NCBI GenBank assembly: GCA_039199225.1
Contig: JBCCSZ010000079.1
Coordinates: 1-26,454 of the forward strand
DNA: 26,454 bases
Direction: 5' to 3'
From: JBCCSZ01 sp039199225
Lineage (GTDB): Bacteria; Bacteroidota; Bacteroidia; Chitinophagales; Saprospiraceae
Shown piece after piece: positions 1-8,639 of the stretch (its first letter is position 1; each line of letters starts with the position of its first letter). Below the pieces are notes generated by a model, which had not been told where the DNA came from, searched no databases, and was given only the letters and a program-made list of their open reading frames with translations. Made by a program: the position numbers and the translations under genes.

Positions 1-1
1 C

Positions 2-3000
2 CCTTACGATGATTTGCACGACATAGACCTTGTACCCAGCCCTGTGGTCACCCAGGACATCAGTATTGTTGATCCAGACATCGTTCTCGAAACCGAGGAC
101 CTCTGCGAAATCGTTTGCCTAGAGATTTGTGACAATGGCATAGACGACGATGAAGACGGCCTAATCGACCAATTCGACGATGACTGCCCCTGTACAGACT
201 TTGGTTGCAAAACACCAAGCTTCAACCGCTGCGTCGATTGCCAGTCCCAACCACCAACAGCGGATGAATGGGAGTTGCAAAGGGTTTGGGTGTCCGACCG
301 GGATGTGGGCAATTCCATCAGTGTCCCCTTTGTCGGCGACCTAGATGGCGACTGCCTACCAGAGGTGGTTGCCGGCAGCCGGGAATACAACGAAGTATAC
401 ATTCTGGATGGGCAAACCGGCCAGACGAAGTTCACCATCAATAGTTACAACACCAGTGCTGGCGTCAGTGGCAACCTTGCTATTGCAGATGTTGATTCAG
501 ATGGTTGGGGGGATATATTTATCAGTACGACCAATGACAATCCTTCCAACAGCGCACATCGCCTCGTTCGTTATGAATACGATGGCAATGGAGGATATGT
601 CGAACGCTTCATCAGTCAGGAGCGGATCGGCCCTTACGACAACTATGACCAGGGCAATGGCCGGCGATACCACAACATGGCCATCAGCCTAGCCGACATC
701 AATGGCGACGGTGCGCCTGAAGCTGTTGTTGGCAATCAAATATTCAATGCACTGACGGGCGAGTTGATTACCAGAGGGGGCGCAGCCAATTCTACTGGAA
801 GCCAACGTGCCTGGGTCAGCGGCCGAGACATTGGAAACATCGCCTCCTATACGGTATTAGCAGATGTTTTACCTACGAGCTTTTGCGCTCTTTGCGACGG
901 CCTTGAACTGGTAGCCGGAAATATGGTTTACGCCATTTTCATTCCTCCAGGAGGAGGGGCCAACTCAGGCACCATGCAGGTTGCTGTCGATATGAGTCAA
1001 CGAATCGAGGATGGTTTTGTATCGGTAGCAGATGTCAATTTTGATGGCAACCTGGATGTTGTGACTGCCCGAGGCAGCCGTCCTGCGCACAACTACAGGG
1101 TGAGTGTGTGGAGTCCTATCGAAGAACGCGTTTACGACGAAGAAGTATTTTTTCAAAACGGCGCCATTGGCATTGGACGAATTGCCGTTGGGAATGTGGA
1201 TAATAACGAAAATGATATGGAAATCTGTTTCCACCTGGGGAGCAGTGTTTATGTCTACTCTTTCAACTCTGCAACAGAAGAACTTCAGCGGACGGCAAAC
1301 ATCTCAACCGTTCAGGACAATTCGGTAACTGGTCTCACCATTTTCGATTTCAACGGTGATGGCCGCAAGGAGTTGGTCTATCGAGATGAACGCAACCTTC
1401 GGATTTTGCGCGGTACGGACCTGAGTGATTTGGTTCAACCCTTTTATGTTTGCTCCTCCGGTACTTCCACTGAGTATCCAATCATCGCAGATGTCAATGC
1501 CGATGGCCAAACGGAAATAATTGTCAACTGCGACACACGCATCGAGGTAATTGGCAATGCTGAAAGAGGACGATTTTGGATGCCCTCTCGGCAAGTCTGG
1601 AATCAATTTTCTTACTTCTACACCAATATCAACGATGACCTCACCATTCCTGCCAAACAACAAGGGCATCACTTGGTGGGCGACAAAAAAATTCTAAATG
1701 CTTATCTACAGCAATATGCCGACCCTACTTTTCCGGTAGCCGATGCGCGCATCGATGTATTGGGTGCAGACTGCTTACCAAATGGCGTAGAGGTTACCTT
1801 GCTCATTTGCAACGAAGGCGATAACATCTTACCTGCCTCAACGCCCATCGCCGTCTATCAAGGGAATCCAACGCGTGTAGCCGCCAATCCCATTGATAAT
1901 TTACTGTTGGGAAGCGACCTCGCGCCGGACAGTTGTGAACAACTTTCCATAACCACATTGGCCAGTGACTCCATATTCATTGTGGTCAACGACGACCAAT
2001 CCTTGGCGAGCCCTTATGATCTAGCCTCGGATTTTCCTGTCACCCCGATTGCCGAATGCAATTACACCAACAACATCGCCGGAATTGAGATCGATCCTAC
2101 AACGCCAATACTGGACCTGGGGCCAGACATCAGTGTTTGTGAAAATGGTGTGTTTACCCTAGATGCTGGTCCTGGCTTTTCTTACTATTTATGGCAGGAT
2201 GGTAGCACAGAGCAAACCTACACAGCTTTTGAACCCGGGAAATATTGGGTGGAAGTTCCGGCAGGCTGTGGAGAGACCCAGAGCGATACGATCAATATTT
2301 TTGTGGAGCCTGGTACTGTTCTCGACCTGGGGCCAGACATTACAATCTGCAACGACGATCCAGTCTTTCTGTCAGCAAGTGGATTTGATAAATACGAGTG
2401 GTTCCCCGATGCCAACGTGGATTGCAACGATTGCCCCCAAACAGAGCTTTTGTCCGATACGACCATCAGCGTCATCGTAGTCGGCAGTACTGATCTGGGG
2501 TGCATCAGCGTCGATACCATTCAGGTGGTATTTGGGCAAAGCAGCCTGAGCAGACTGGATACGTCGGTCTGTCAGGGAGAAGCCTTTGTCTTCGACGGCG
2601 TGACTGTATTACCTGGGCAATCCCAAGCTTTTTCCTACCAAAATGTCGATGGCTGTGATTCTGTCATCCTTGTCAGTGTCACCGAAAATGAGTTTAGTTC
2701 CTTCTTCACGAGGATCGATACCAGTATTTGCCAGGGTTCACTACTCCGATTTGGCAATCAGTTCATCCCTATTGATACCACCATGTCATTTCTGTACGAA
2801 ACCGTCGATGGCTGCGATTCCATTGTGGAAGTTAGTGTGGCAGGTCTGGACACATTTTTCACTGAAACAGAACAAATAATTTGCCCCGGCGACTCGATTT
2901 TGATTTTTGGCAATTATCAAAGAGAATCGGGGAATTACCAACAGCTTTTCAACAGCATGGATGGCTGTGATTCTACGGCGGCCGTACAGCTTACGGTCTT

Positions 3001-3994
3001 ACAGGCATTGGACATCGACTTGGATATTACGCCGACTTGCCGTGGAGAAGATAGGGGAGCTGTTCAGGCCAGCGTAAGCGGCGGTTTGGCCCCTTATGAA
3101 TATGTTTGGAGCATTGTGGGTGCCGAAGGCAACAGCCTGGAAGGGCTTTCAAAAGGAGATTATTGGTTGATCGTTACAGACGATTTTGGCTGCATGGATT
3201 CCGTTGCCTTTACCATTGATACTTCCGGCATTACGCTCCCTCCGATTGGCATTCGGGATGTGAGTTGTTTTGGTGAGCGCGACGGGAGCCTCTTTTTCGA
3301 CGATCCGCAAGGCAATTGGTCGTATGCACTCGACAGTGCTGTAAACTTTGTGAAAGTCGATCAATTTGTCGGCCTTTCTGCAGGCACCTACACCCTACAT
3401 TTGCGCAACGCCAATGGCTGTCAATATAGCAGGATCATCGAAATTGGGGAGCCTTTCCCTCCCATCGTAGAACTTCCGGAAGCCATTACCATTGAGTTGG
3501 GAGACGAATGGCCCATGCGACCTCAATTTCGAGATACCAGTGGCTTGGTTTACAGTTGGACACCGCCGGATGGCTTGAGCTGCGACAGCTGTGCCTATCC
3601 AATTGCAAAACCTTTGAATACAACAGATTACAGCCTGTCCATCACAGATTTGAATGGTTGCACGGATGTAGATACGGTCCGGATTGTGGTGGAAAAACCG
3701 CGAAACGTATTCATTCCCAATGTATTTTCACCCAATGGCGATGGCATCAATGATGTCTTTTTGGCCTTTGGTGGCAAGGAGGTAGACCAGATTCTTCGCT
3801 TCCGGGTATACGATCGGTGGGGAGAAAACATCTTTGAGGGTGGTCCTTTCGCACCCAACGATCCTTTTTATGGCTGGGACGGTACTTTCAAAGGGCAAAT
3901 GATGAATAATGCCGTATTCGTTTACATTATTGATGTGAGCTTCATAGATGGGCTGGTGTTGACTTACTCTGGCTCGGTGACTTTGGTTAAGTAA
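2..3994 (+). CDS. Large T9SS-secreted surface protein with FG-GAP repeats and type B C-terminal sorting domain (5' end outside window)
   Basis: The frame is open from base 2 with no ATG, so the gene starts upstream; numbering here is from the in-frame TTG at base 14. A CDNGIDDDEDG...FDDDC motif (about residues 37-60) is followed by FG-GAP/VCBS-like repeats carrying Ca-binding DxDxDG loops near residues 106, 156, 225, 337, 442 and 489, with a degenerate one near 391. The phrase RVWVSDRDVGN/RAWVSGRDIGN occurs twice, suggesting an internal duplication of the propeller part. Then come a CARDB-like stretch (about 580-690), two LDLGPDI-type Ig/PKD-like modules (about 700 and 770), three modules each ending in DGCDS (about 850-1000), two SprB-type modules (about 1000-1150), and a C-terminal domain from about 1232 (NVFSPNGDGIND, YDRWGE, YGWDGTFKG). 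That last domain is the gliding-associated type B signal, so export by the type IX system to the cell surface or medium is expected. The substrate or ligand is unknown. Only 15 bases separate it from the convergent lipoprotein gene. Confidence 0.9.
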   Translation, partial: PYDDLHDIDLVPSPVVTQDISIVDPDIVLETEDLCEIVCLEICDNGIDDDEDGLIDQFDDDCPCTDFGCKTPSFNRCVDCQSQPPTADEWELQRVWVSDRDVGNSISVPFVGDLDGDCLPEVVAGSREYNEVYILDGQTGQTKFTINSYNTSAGVSGNLAIADVDSDGWGDIFISTTNDNPSNSAHRLVRYEYDGNGGYVERFISQERIGPYDNYDQGNGRRYHNMAISLADINGDGAPEAVVGNQIFNALTGELITRGGAANSTGSQRAWVSGRDIGNIASYTVLADVLPTSFCALCDGLELVAGNMVYAIFIPPGGGANSGTMQVAVDMSQRIEDGFVSVADVNFDGNLDVVTARGSRPAHNYRVSVWSPIEERVYDEEVFFQNGAIGIGRIAVGNVDNNENDMEICFHLGSSVYVYSFNSATEELQRTANISTVQDNSVTGLTIFDFNGDGRKELVYRDERNLRILRGTDLSDLVQPFYVCSSGTSTEYPIIADVNADGQTEIIVNCDTRIEVIGNAERGRFWMPSRQVWNQFSYFYTNINDDLTIPAKQQGHHLVGDKKILNAYLQQYADPTFPVADARIDVLGADCLPNGVEVTLLICNEGDNILPASTPIAVYQGNPTRVAANPIDNLLLGSDLAPDSCEQLSITTLASDSIFIVVNDDQSLASPYDLASDFPVTPIAECNYTNNIAGIEIDPTTPILDLGPDISVCENGVFTLDAGPGFSYYLWQDGSTEQTYTAFEPGKYWVEVPAGCGETQSDTINIFVEPGTVLDLGPDITICNDDPVFLSASGFDKYEWFPDANVDCNDCPQTELLSDTTISVIVVGSTDLGCISVDTIQVVFGQSSLSRLDTSVCQGEAFVFDGVTVLPGQSQAFSYQNVDGCDSVILVSVTENEFSSFFTRIDTSICQGSLLRFGNQFIPIDTTMSFLYETVDGCDSIVEVSVAGLDTFFTETEQIICPGDSILIFGNYQRESGNYQQLFNSMDGCDSTAAVQLTVLQALDIDLDITPTCRGEDRGAVQASVSGGLAPYEYVWSIVGAEGNSLEGLSKGDYWLIVTDDFGCMDSVAFTIDTSGITLPPIGIRDVSCFGERDGSLFFDDPQGNWSYALDSAVNFVKVDQFVGLSAGTYTLHLRNANGCQYSRIIEIGEPFPPIVELPEAITIELGDEWPMRPQFRDTSGLVYSWTPPDGLSCDSCAYPIAKPLNTTDYSLSITDLNGCTDVDTVRIVVEKPRNVFIPNVFSPNGDGINDVFLAFGGKEVDQILRFRVYDRWGENIFEGGPFAPNDPFYGWDGTFKGQMMNNAVFVYIIDVSFIDGLVLTYSGSVTLVK

Positions 3995-4009
3995 ACGGAA
4001 GCAGTAATG

Positions 4010-4399
4010 TCAATGGATTTCCGTCACATACATGATGGTATCTCTATCTTGCTTGGGGTGTTGCACTAGGATAGAAACGCTTCCTTTGACAGAATCCTGT
4101 ACAGCTTCATCATAGCCAAAGCCTACCAACCAAGTTTTGCCTTCTGGCAAGTTAGGGATACACAAATGACCATCTGCATCTGTTACCAGCATCGTATCAA
4201 AGACGGATAGGTCGTGAAAGCCTGGGAAGACTGGATTGCCAAAGCGAACATAAACAGCGATGTTGCCAACAGGTCGTTCGTGGTGTTGGGTCACAATACA
4301 GGTTCGATTGAACTGAGGAATCCCCTCTTCCTTAGAGCAACTTCCAGCCATCAACAAACAGCAAAGCAGTACAAAGAGTAAAGATTTGACTATCGACAT
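4010..4399 (-). CDS. Small lipoprotein of unknown function
   Basis: 129 residues. The N-terminus has a basic start, a hydrophobic core (LLFVLLCCLLMAG) and the lipobox AGSC with the lipidated Cys at residue 21, so it is a predicted SPII lipoprotein of the cell envelope. The mature part contains ERPVGNIAVYVRFG and TDADGHLCIPNLPEGKTW, which resembles one small beta-sandwich of the carboxypeptidase-regulatory or transthyretin-like type; that fold is my inference. The gene is convergent with the T9SS protein and divergent from the DUF5682 gene. No family name is recognised. Confidence 0.75.
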   Translation of the reverse strand: MSIVKSLLFVLLCCLLMAGSCSKEEGIPQFNRTCIVTQHHERPVGNIAVYVRFGNPVFPGFHDLSVFDTMLVTDADGHLCIPNLPEGKTWLVGFGYDEAVQDSVKGSVSILVQHPKQDRDTIMYVTEIH

Positions 4400-4501
4400 A
4401 GGGTCTCATTTTAAACTCGAATCTCTGTATTTAAAACCGATCATTCTGAGAATTTGTTGCCTTATCTTGTTGATTAACGCCGCATTTGCTTTCTTTACGT
4501 C

Positions 4502-6790
4502 ATGCACCATGTTTTCGGTATTCGCCACCACGGCCCAGGCTCTACTCATCGTCTTTTAAAGGCACTGGAATCCCTTCAACCCGACTGTATACTCATTGAA
4601 GGTCCACCAGATGGCGATAAACTCATTCGCCACATTGCCGATCCCGAGATGCAGCCTCCCGTGGCTCTGTTGATCTACAATCCCAAAGACCTCAGCGAAG
4701 GTGCCTACTACCCCTTTGCCGACTTCTCGCCAGAGTGGCAAGCCATGCAATTTGGACTCAAAAGGTCCATCCCAACCCGCTTTATGGATTTGCCACAGGC
4801 ACTCCAATTCACCCTAAATCGGACAGATACAAACGATGCCCAGCTGGCTTTGGAATTGGAAAAGGCGCTGGAAGCCGACGATGCAACAGAGCAACAAAAG
4901 GCCGAAAACAAACGCATCCTGGCCGATCCACTGGGCTATCTAGCCAAACTCGCTGGCTACGAAGACAGCGAGCGCTGGTGGGAAGTGACTTTTGAGCATT
5001 GGACACATGAGGAAATATTTCCAGTCTTATACGAAATGATGGCTGCCTTGCGAGAGGAAGTCAACGCCACAGAGTCGGTACGGGAGCAACAAAGAGAAGC
5101 TTACATGCGTCAACAAATTCGCTTGGCTTACAAGGAGGGCTTTGAGAGAATTGCCGTCGTTTGTGGGGCTTGGCACAGTCCGGCCTTGCAGGATATGGAC
5201 AAATACAAAGTCAGCAAGGACAAAGCTCTGCTACGCGGCATCCGAAAGACCAAAACAGAGGCTACCTGGATTCCCTGGACCTATGACCGATTGTCCTTTC
5301 AAAGCGGATACCGGGCAGGGGTCATTTCTCCTGCCTATTACCAGCTACTCTTCAGCCACCCCGAACAGGTGGTCATTCGTTGGATGACAGAAGTTGCCCG
5401 ACTACTGAGGAAAGAAGATTTGGACGCTTCTTCTGCCCACGTCATCGAGGCGGTGCGCTTGGCTCAAACGATTTCCAGCCTACGGAAGCTCCAAGTTCCC
5501 GGGATTGGTGAGCTTAGGGAAGCAGCCATCAGCATCTTTTGCAGTGGCTATCCGGAGCAGCTCGAGTTGGTGGAGCAAAAGCTCATCATCGGCGACCGAA
5601 TGGGACAGGTTCCGCCCTCAATTCCAGTGATCCCACTGCAAAAAGACTTGGAAAAAAGCATCAAATCTGCCCGACTCACCAAGGAGCGGAACAGCAGCGA
5701 TAAAAAGGAAAAAGAGCTTGACTTACGGACTCCCTCCAATTTACTGGCCAGTCAATTGTTACATCGGCTCAACATCTTGGGCATTGATTGGGGATGGGAG
5801 AGGGAAGTTCGAAAATATGGCTTGGCGGGAAGCTTTCACGAACATTGGCTACTCAAATGGCGGCCAGAATTTGCCCTTAAGATCATTGAGGCAGGTATGT
5901 GGGGGAAGACGGTCTACGAGGCCAGTCAAGCATTCATTCGAAAGCAAATAGAAAGCCTAGACAAGCTGCCAGCCTTGTCCAAACTGGTCGATCAAACCCT
6001 CAAGGCCGATCTAAAGGAAGTCATAGAGCTACTCGTCAGTGCCTTACAAGCACAGTCCGCCAAAACCCAAGACATTCAACTTCTGATGGACGCCCTTCCG
6101 CCGCTGGTCAATGCACTGCGCTATGGCAGCACCCGACAGCTCGATGTAGGATCGATGGAGCAGGTGGTCAAACAGATGATTCCCAGAATCGTTATTGGTT
6201 TGCCCAATGCCAGCATGCATGTAGATGATGAGGTGGCTGCCGATTTATTCGATAAGCTGCTGAGTGTTCATCGATCCATCCAACTGCTGGACCAACACGA
6301 GTATGTCGATGCCTGGCACCAAATGATGCTAAAAATGGCGCTCATGGGCAAAATCAATGGTCGGCTTAGAGGAGGCTGCTCCCGGCTGCTGTTCGACAAG
6401 CGCGTAATCTCCCTAGAAACAACCGCCAAACATATGTCATTCTCCTTATCTCGGGCCAACGATACGACCGATGCTGCCCTATGGGTCGAAGGGTTTCTGC
6501 ATGGCAGCGGGCTATTGCTGATACACAATCCGGGCTTGTGGCGGATAATGGATGAATGGGTGGACGGCTTGAGCTGGGAAGTCTTCCAGGAAATTCTCCC
6601 CCTGCTGAGACGAACTTTCTCTGATTTTTCTGCGCCAGAGCGGCAAAAGATGCTGGGTTTAGCCAAAATAAAAACACCTGATGCTGTTCCAACTGAAACG
6701 GAAAGTAACCCTCAAGGTGGAATGGATGAAAAGCGAGCCAGAAAAGTGTTGCCAAATGTGAAATTATTGCTGGGACTGGAAAAACAATAG
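4502..6790 (+). CDS. DUF5682 (YehM-like) family protein
   Basis: 762 residues, about the length expected for this family. The N-terminal signature GIRHHGPGS (residues 6-14), the ILIEGPPDGD segment and a later VVCGAWHSPAL motif (about residues 219-229) are characteristic. They give the protein a resemblance to TraB/ChaN/EreA-like proteins, where His and Glu in such positions can bind metal; that link is inference. The rest is alpha-helical and Leu-rich, with no signal peptide or membrane helix, so it is cytoplasmic. From family knowledge, DUF5682 genes usually sit with a MoxR-type AAA ATPase, a vWA-domain protein and a SWIM zinc-finger protein (the yehLMPQ-type cluster). None of these is next to it here: the neighbours are a lipoprotein gene and scpA, both on the other strand. 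The ATG at 4502 is the start giving the conserved MHHVFGIRHHG N-terminus. No Shine-Dalgarno sequence is visible. Confidence 0.8.
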   Translation: MHHVFGIRHHGPGSTHRLLKALESLQPDCILIEGPPDGDKLIRHIADPEMQPPVALLIYNPKDLSEGAYYPFADFSPEWQAMQFGLKRSIPTRFMDLPQALQFTLNRTDTNDAQLALELEKALEADDATEQQKAENKRILADPLGYLAKLAGYEDSERWWEVTFEHWTHEEIFPVLYEMMAALREEVNATESVREQQREAYMRQQIRLAYKEGFERIAVVCGAWHSPALQDMDKYKVSKDKALLRGIRKTKTEATWIPWTYDRLSFQSGYRAGVISPAYYQLLFSHPEQVVIRWMTEVARLLRKEDLDASSAHVIEAVRLAQTISSLRKLQVPGIGELREAAISIFCSGYPEQLELVEQKLIIGDRMGQVPPSIPVIPLQKDLEKSIKSARLTKERNSSDKKEKELDLRTPSNLLASQLLHRLNILGIDWGWEREVRKYGLAGSFHEHWLLKWRPEFALKIIEAGMWGKTVYEASQAFIRKQIESLDKLPALSKLVDQTLKADLKEVIELLVSALQAQSAKTQDIQLLMDALPPLVNALRYGSTRQLDVGSMEQVVKQMIPRIVIGLPNASMHVDDEVAADLFDKLLSVHRSIQLLDQHEYVDAWHQMMLKMALMGKINGRLRGGCSRLLFDKRVISLETTAKHMSFSLSRANDTTDAALWVEGFLHGSGLLLIHNPGLWRIMDEWVDGLSWEVFQEILPLLRRTFSDFSAPERQKMLGLAKIKTPDAVPTETESNPQGGMDEKRARKVLPNVKLLLGLEKQ

Positions 6791-6809
6791 GAGGTTAGCT
6801 TTCTAGGCT

Positions 6810-7613
6810 CTATTCCTCCTCCTCAGAAGCCGCTTTGTCAGTCGGCTGATCAATGGCCATTTCCTGCTCTTCTTCTGCTGGTTCGAGCCAGAAATTATTG
6901 ATGCCTTCTCCAACGGTGATTCTAATGCGCTGTAAGTTTAGCAATTCCAGGAGGGCTAAAAAGGTAATAATGGCATGAACCCTTGATTGACAGATGCCAA
7001 AAACTTGGTCAAAGCTCCTACGCTCCCCCCTTTTCACGCTGGTCAGGAGGTAGATTTGTTGGTCTTGAATGGTAAAAGGCCAGGTATATACCTTGTGAAC
7101 CGTCTTCTTTTGGGAGCGATCATTTAAGCGCTGCATGACCCGTTCGAAGGACCTCATCAGCTTGTACAGGGTAATGCTCTCCAGCTCCACATCCACCAGA
7201 GCAACTTCCGCTATTTTTCGAACCTCCTTAGTGGTATTACCTCTCGGAATCATAAAGGAGCGGCGCTCCTCCAACTTTCGCATGTCGTCCAATACGCTTT
7301 TGTAGCGTTTGTACTCCAAAAGGCGCTGTACCAGCTCTTCACGAGGATCAATTTCATTGCCTTCCTCATCCACTGGTTTGCGTGGAATCAACATTTTTGC
7401 CTTGATGCGCATCAGGGTGGCAGCTACCAGGATGAATTCGCTGGCCAAGTCGATGTTGAGCATCTCCATTTGACGGATGTAGCCCAAAAAGTCATCTGTG
7501 ATCTTGGAAACAGGAATATCATAGATATCCAATTCATCCCGTTCTATGAAGAACAACAGCAAATCGAAGGGACCTTCGAATTGAGGGAGTCGAATGGTAT
7601 ATGTAGCACTCAT
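6810..7613 (-). CDS. scpA: Segregation and condensation protein A (kleisin)
   Basis: ScpA bridges the Smc dimer with ScpB in the chromosome-organising condensin. The ATG at 7613 gives a 267-residue protein starting MSATYTIRLPQFEGPFDLLL, the conserved N-terminus; a GTG eight codons upstream is less likely. The N-terminal Smc-binding part (LDIYDIPVSKITDDFLGYI, then LASEFILVAATLMRIKAKML) is intact. The winged-helix C-terminus (VHAIITFLALLELLNLQRI) is also intact and is followed by an acidic tail. Basic residues and long helices fill the middle, as usual. No scpB or smc lies in the window. The gene is divergent from the methyltransferase gene across 182 bp. A perfect TAnnTTTG box lies only 5 bases upstream of the ATG, so a leaderless or near-leaderless mRNA is possible. 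Confidence 0.93.
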   Translation of the reverse strand: MSATYTIRLPQFEGPFDLLLFFIERDELDIYDIPVSKITDDFLGYIRQMEMLNIDLASEFILVAATLMRIKAKMLIPRKPVDEEGNEIDPREELVQRLLEYKRYKSVLDDMRKLEERRSFMIPRGNTTKEVRKIAEVALVDVELESITLYKLMRSFERVMQRLNDRSQKKTVHKVYTWPFTIQDQQIYLLTSVKRGERRSFDQVFGICQSRVHAIITFLALLELLNLQRIRITVGEGINNFWLEPAEEEQEMAIDQPTDKAASEEEE

Positions 7614-7618
7614 CAATG

Positions 7619-7626
7619 CAAATATA
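7619..7626 (-). promoter_or_regulatory. Candidate -7 promoter element for scpA
   Basis: The minus strand reads TATATTTG, an exact match to the Bacteroidota -7 consensus TAnnTTTG, 5 bases before the chosen scpA ATG. No convincing -33 TTTG was seen at normal spacing, so this is a partial match only. Confidence 0.35.
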
Positions 7627-7738
7627 GGGAAAAGCACCGTCTAAGCTGGCTTTGGCCAACGGAATATTTGCCCTGTAAAGGCTATCCATCCTTCATTGCC
7701 CGAATGCCTACTGCCAAAATCCTCTCCAAACAAATGTG

Positions 7739-7770
7739 CAAAATTCGTTTCCAAGTTGCTTGGCAATTTG
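7739..7770. promoter_or_regulatory. Nested inverted repeat in the scpA/methyltransferase intergenic region
   Basis: CCAAG-TTG-CTTGG (7751-7763) is flanked by the outer arms CAAAATT (7739-7745) and AATTTG (7765-7770), which pair except for one extra A. It lies 26 bases upstream of the methyltransferase ATG, just before a near-consensus -7 box (TACTTTCG, 7771-7778). It could be an operator or an mRNA hairpin. Confidence 0.3.
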
Positions 7771-7795
7771 TACTTTCGACCAAAGTAGAAAAGCC

Positions 7796-8500
7796 ATGTC
7801 CCAGGGAAAACTTTACCTCATTCCGACTCCTCTCGGCCAAGGAGCCATCCACAGCTTGCCAGCCTATGTCATAGGGCGGATTCATCAACTGCGCTACTTC
7901 ATCGCAGAACGCGCCCGCACAGCCCGCCGCTTTGTCAAAGCCACCAGTCCACCACATGCCATTAGTGAGCTGACCTTTTTCGAGTTGGATAAACACCAAC
8001 CAGAAGCAAGCCTGGCGCAATTTCTAGCCCCTTTGATGGAGGGCCACGATATGGGGCTACTGTCGGAGGCCGGTTGTCCAGGCGTAGCTGACCCAGGTGC
8101 GCAGATGGTTCGAATCGCTCACCAGCGATCCATAGAGGTGGTGCCAATGGTGGGACCTTCTTCCATTTTGCTGGCCCTCATGGCATCGGGCATGAACGGA
8201 CAATCCTTTTGCTTTCATGGCTACCTATCCCCCAAAAAGCCCGATTTGGCCAAGGACCTCAGACGATTGGAACAGCAGGCCAGAAAACAGCGGCAAACGC
8301 AATTGTTCATAGAAACACCCTACCGCAACCAGCAGGTTGTCGAGGTCGCTCTTCAAACACTAGGCCCAGATACCCATTTGGGGATAGCGGCAGACTTAAC
8401 CCTGGACACACAATACATTACCAGTCGCCCCATTGCCCAATGGCGCAAAGCCAAACGTCCGGATTTACACAAACGACCCTGCGTTTTTATGATCTTGTAA
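7796..8500 (+). CDS. RsmI-like SAM-dependent methyltransferase (tetrapyrrole methylase superfamily)
   Basis: The ATG at 7796 gives 234 residues starting MSQGKLYLIPTPLGQ, matching the first strand of RsmI (LYLVATPIGN type). Further RsmI landmarks are AERARTARRFVK (the AEDTRxT region), GLLSEAGCPGVADPGA (SAM loop), VVPMVGPSSILLALMASG, FCFHGYLSPKK and LFIETPYRN. True RsmI (about 275 residues or more) 2'-O-methylates C1402 of 16S rRNA and has a C-terminal extension that is missing here. Several motif residues are also replaced: Lys/Gln for the usual Asp-Thr of AEDT, and Cys in the glycine loop. This matches the short second RsmI-type paralogue seen in many Bacteroidota, whose substrate is unknown to me. 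The family call is firm, but the rRNA target is not. Confidence 0.82.
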   Translation: MSQGKLYLIPTPLGQGAIHSLPAYVIGRIHQLRYFIAERARTARRFVKATSPPHAISELTFFELDKHQPEASLAQFLAPLMEGHDMGLLSEAGCPGVADPGAQMVRIAHQRSIEVVPMVGPSSILLALMASGMNGQSFCFHGYLSPKKPDLAKDLRRLEQQARKQRQTQLFIETPYRNQQVVEVALQTLGPDTHLGIAADLTLDTQYITSRPIAQWRKAKRPDLHKRPCVFMIL

Positions 8501-8532
8501 AAAGAACGTTACTTTTTGAGAAAAAAACGTCT

Positions 8533-8540
8533 TAAATTTG
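8533..8540 (+). promoter_or_regulatory. Candidate -7 promoter element for nadA
   Basis: TAAATTTG matches the Bacteroidota -7 consensus TAnnTTTG exactly. It is about 100 bases upstream of the nadA ATG and immediately before a perfect inverted repeat. A TTTTTG run lies only 14 bases upstream, closer than the usual -33 spacing, so the promoter call is tentative. Confidence 0.4.
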
Positions 8541-8543
8541 AAT

Positions 8544-8566
8544 CTTAGTTTAAAAATGAAACTAAG
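8544..8566. promoter_or_regulatory. Perfect inverted repeat at the predicted nadA transcription start
   Basis: CTTAGTTT-N7-AAACTAAG has 8-bp perfect arms with centres 15 bp apart, placed where transcription from the -7 box at 8533 would begin. This is the position of a repressor operator. An mRNA hairpin is the alternative, but the stem is AU-rich and no U-run follows. Confidence 0.45.
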
Positions 8567-8576
8567 TGAACATTTG

Positions 8577-8624
8577 CAGCTAGCAGCTGTTTTAGGATTA
8601 ATTTATTCACCGACCGCGTTGCGG
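8577..8624. promoter_or_regulatory. Two further small hairpins in the nadA leader
   Basis: CAGCT-AGC-AGCTG (8577-8589) and CCGC-GTT-GCGG (8614-8624) follow the larger dyad, the second only 15 bases before the ATG. Together they make the nadA 5' leader more structured than other leaders in the window. No known riboswitch class was recognised. Confidence 0.3.
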
Positions 8625-8639
8625 CACTAATTTTTGCGC

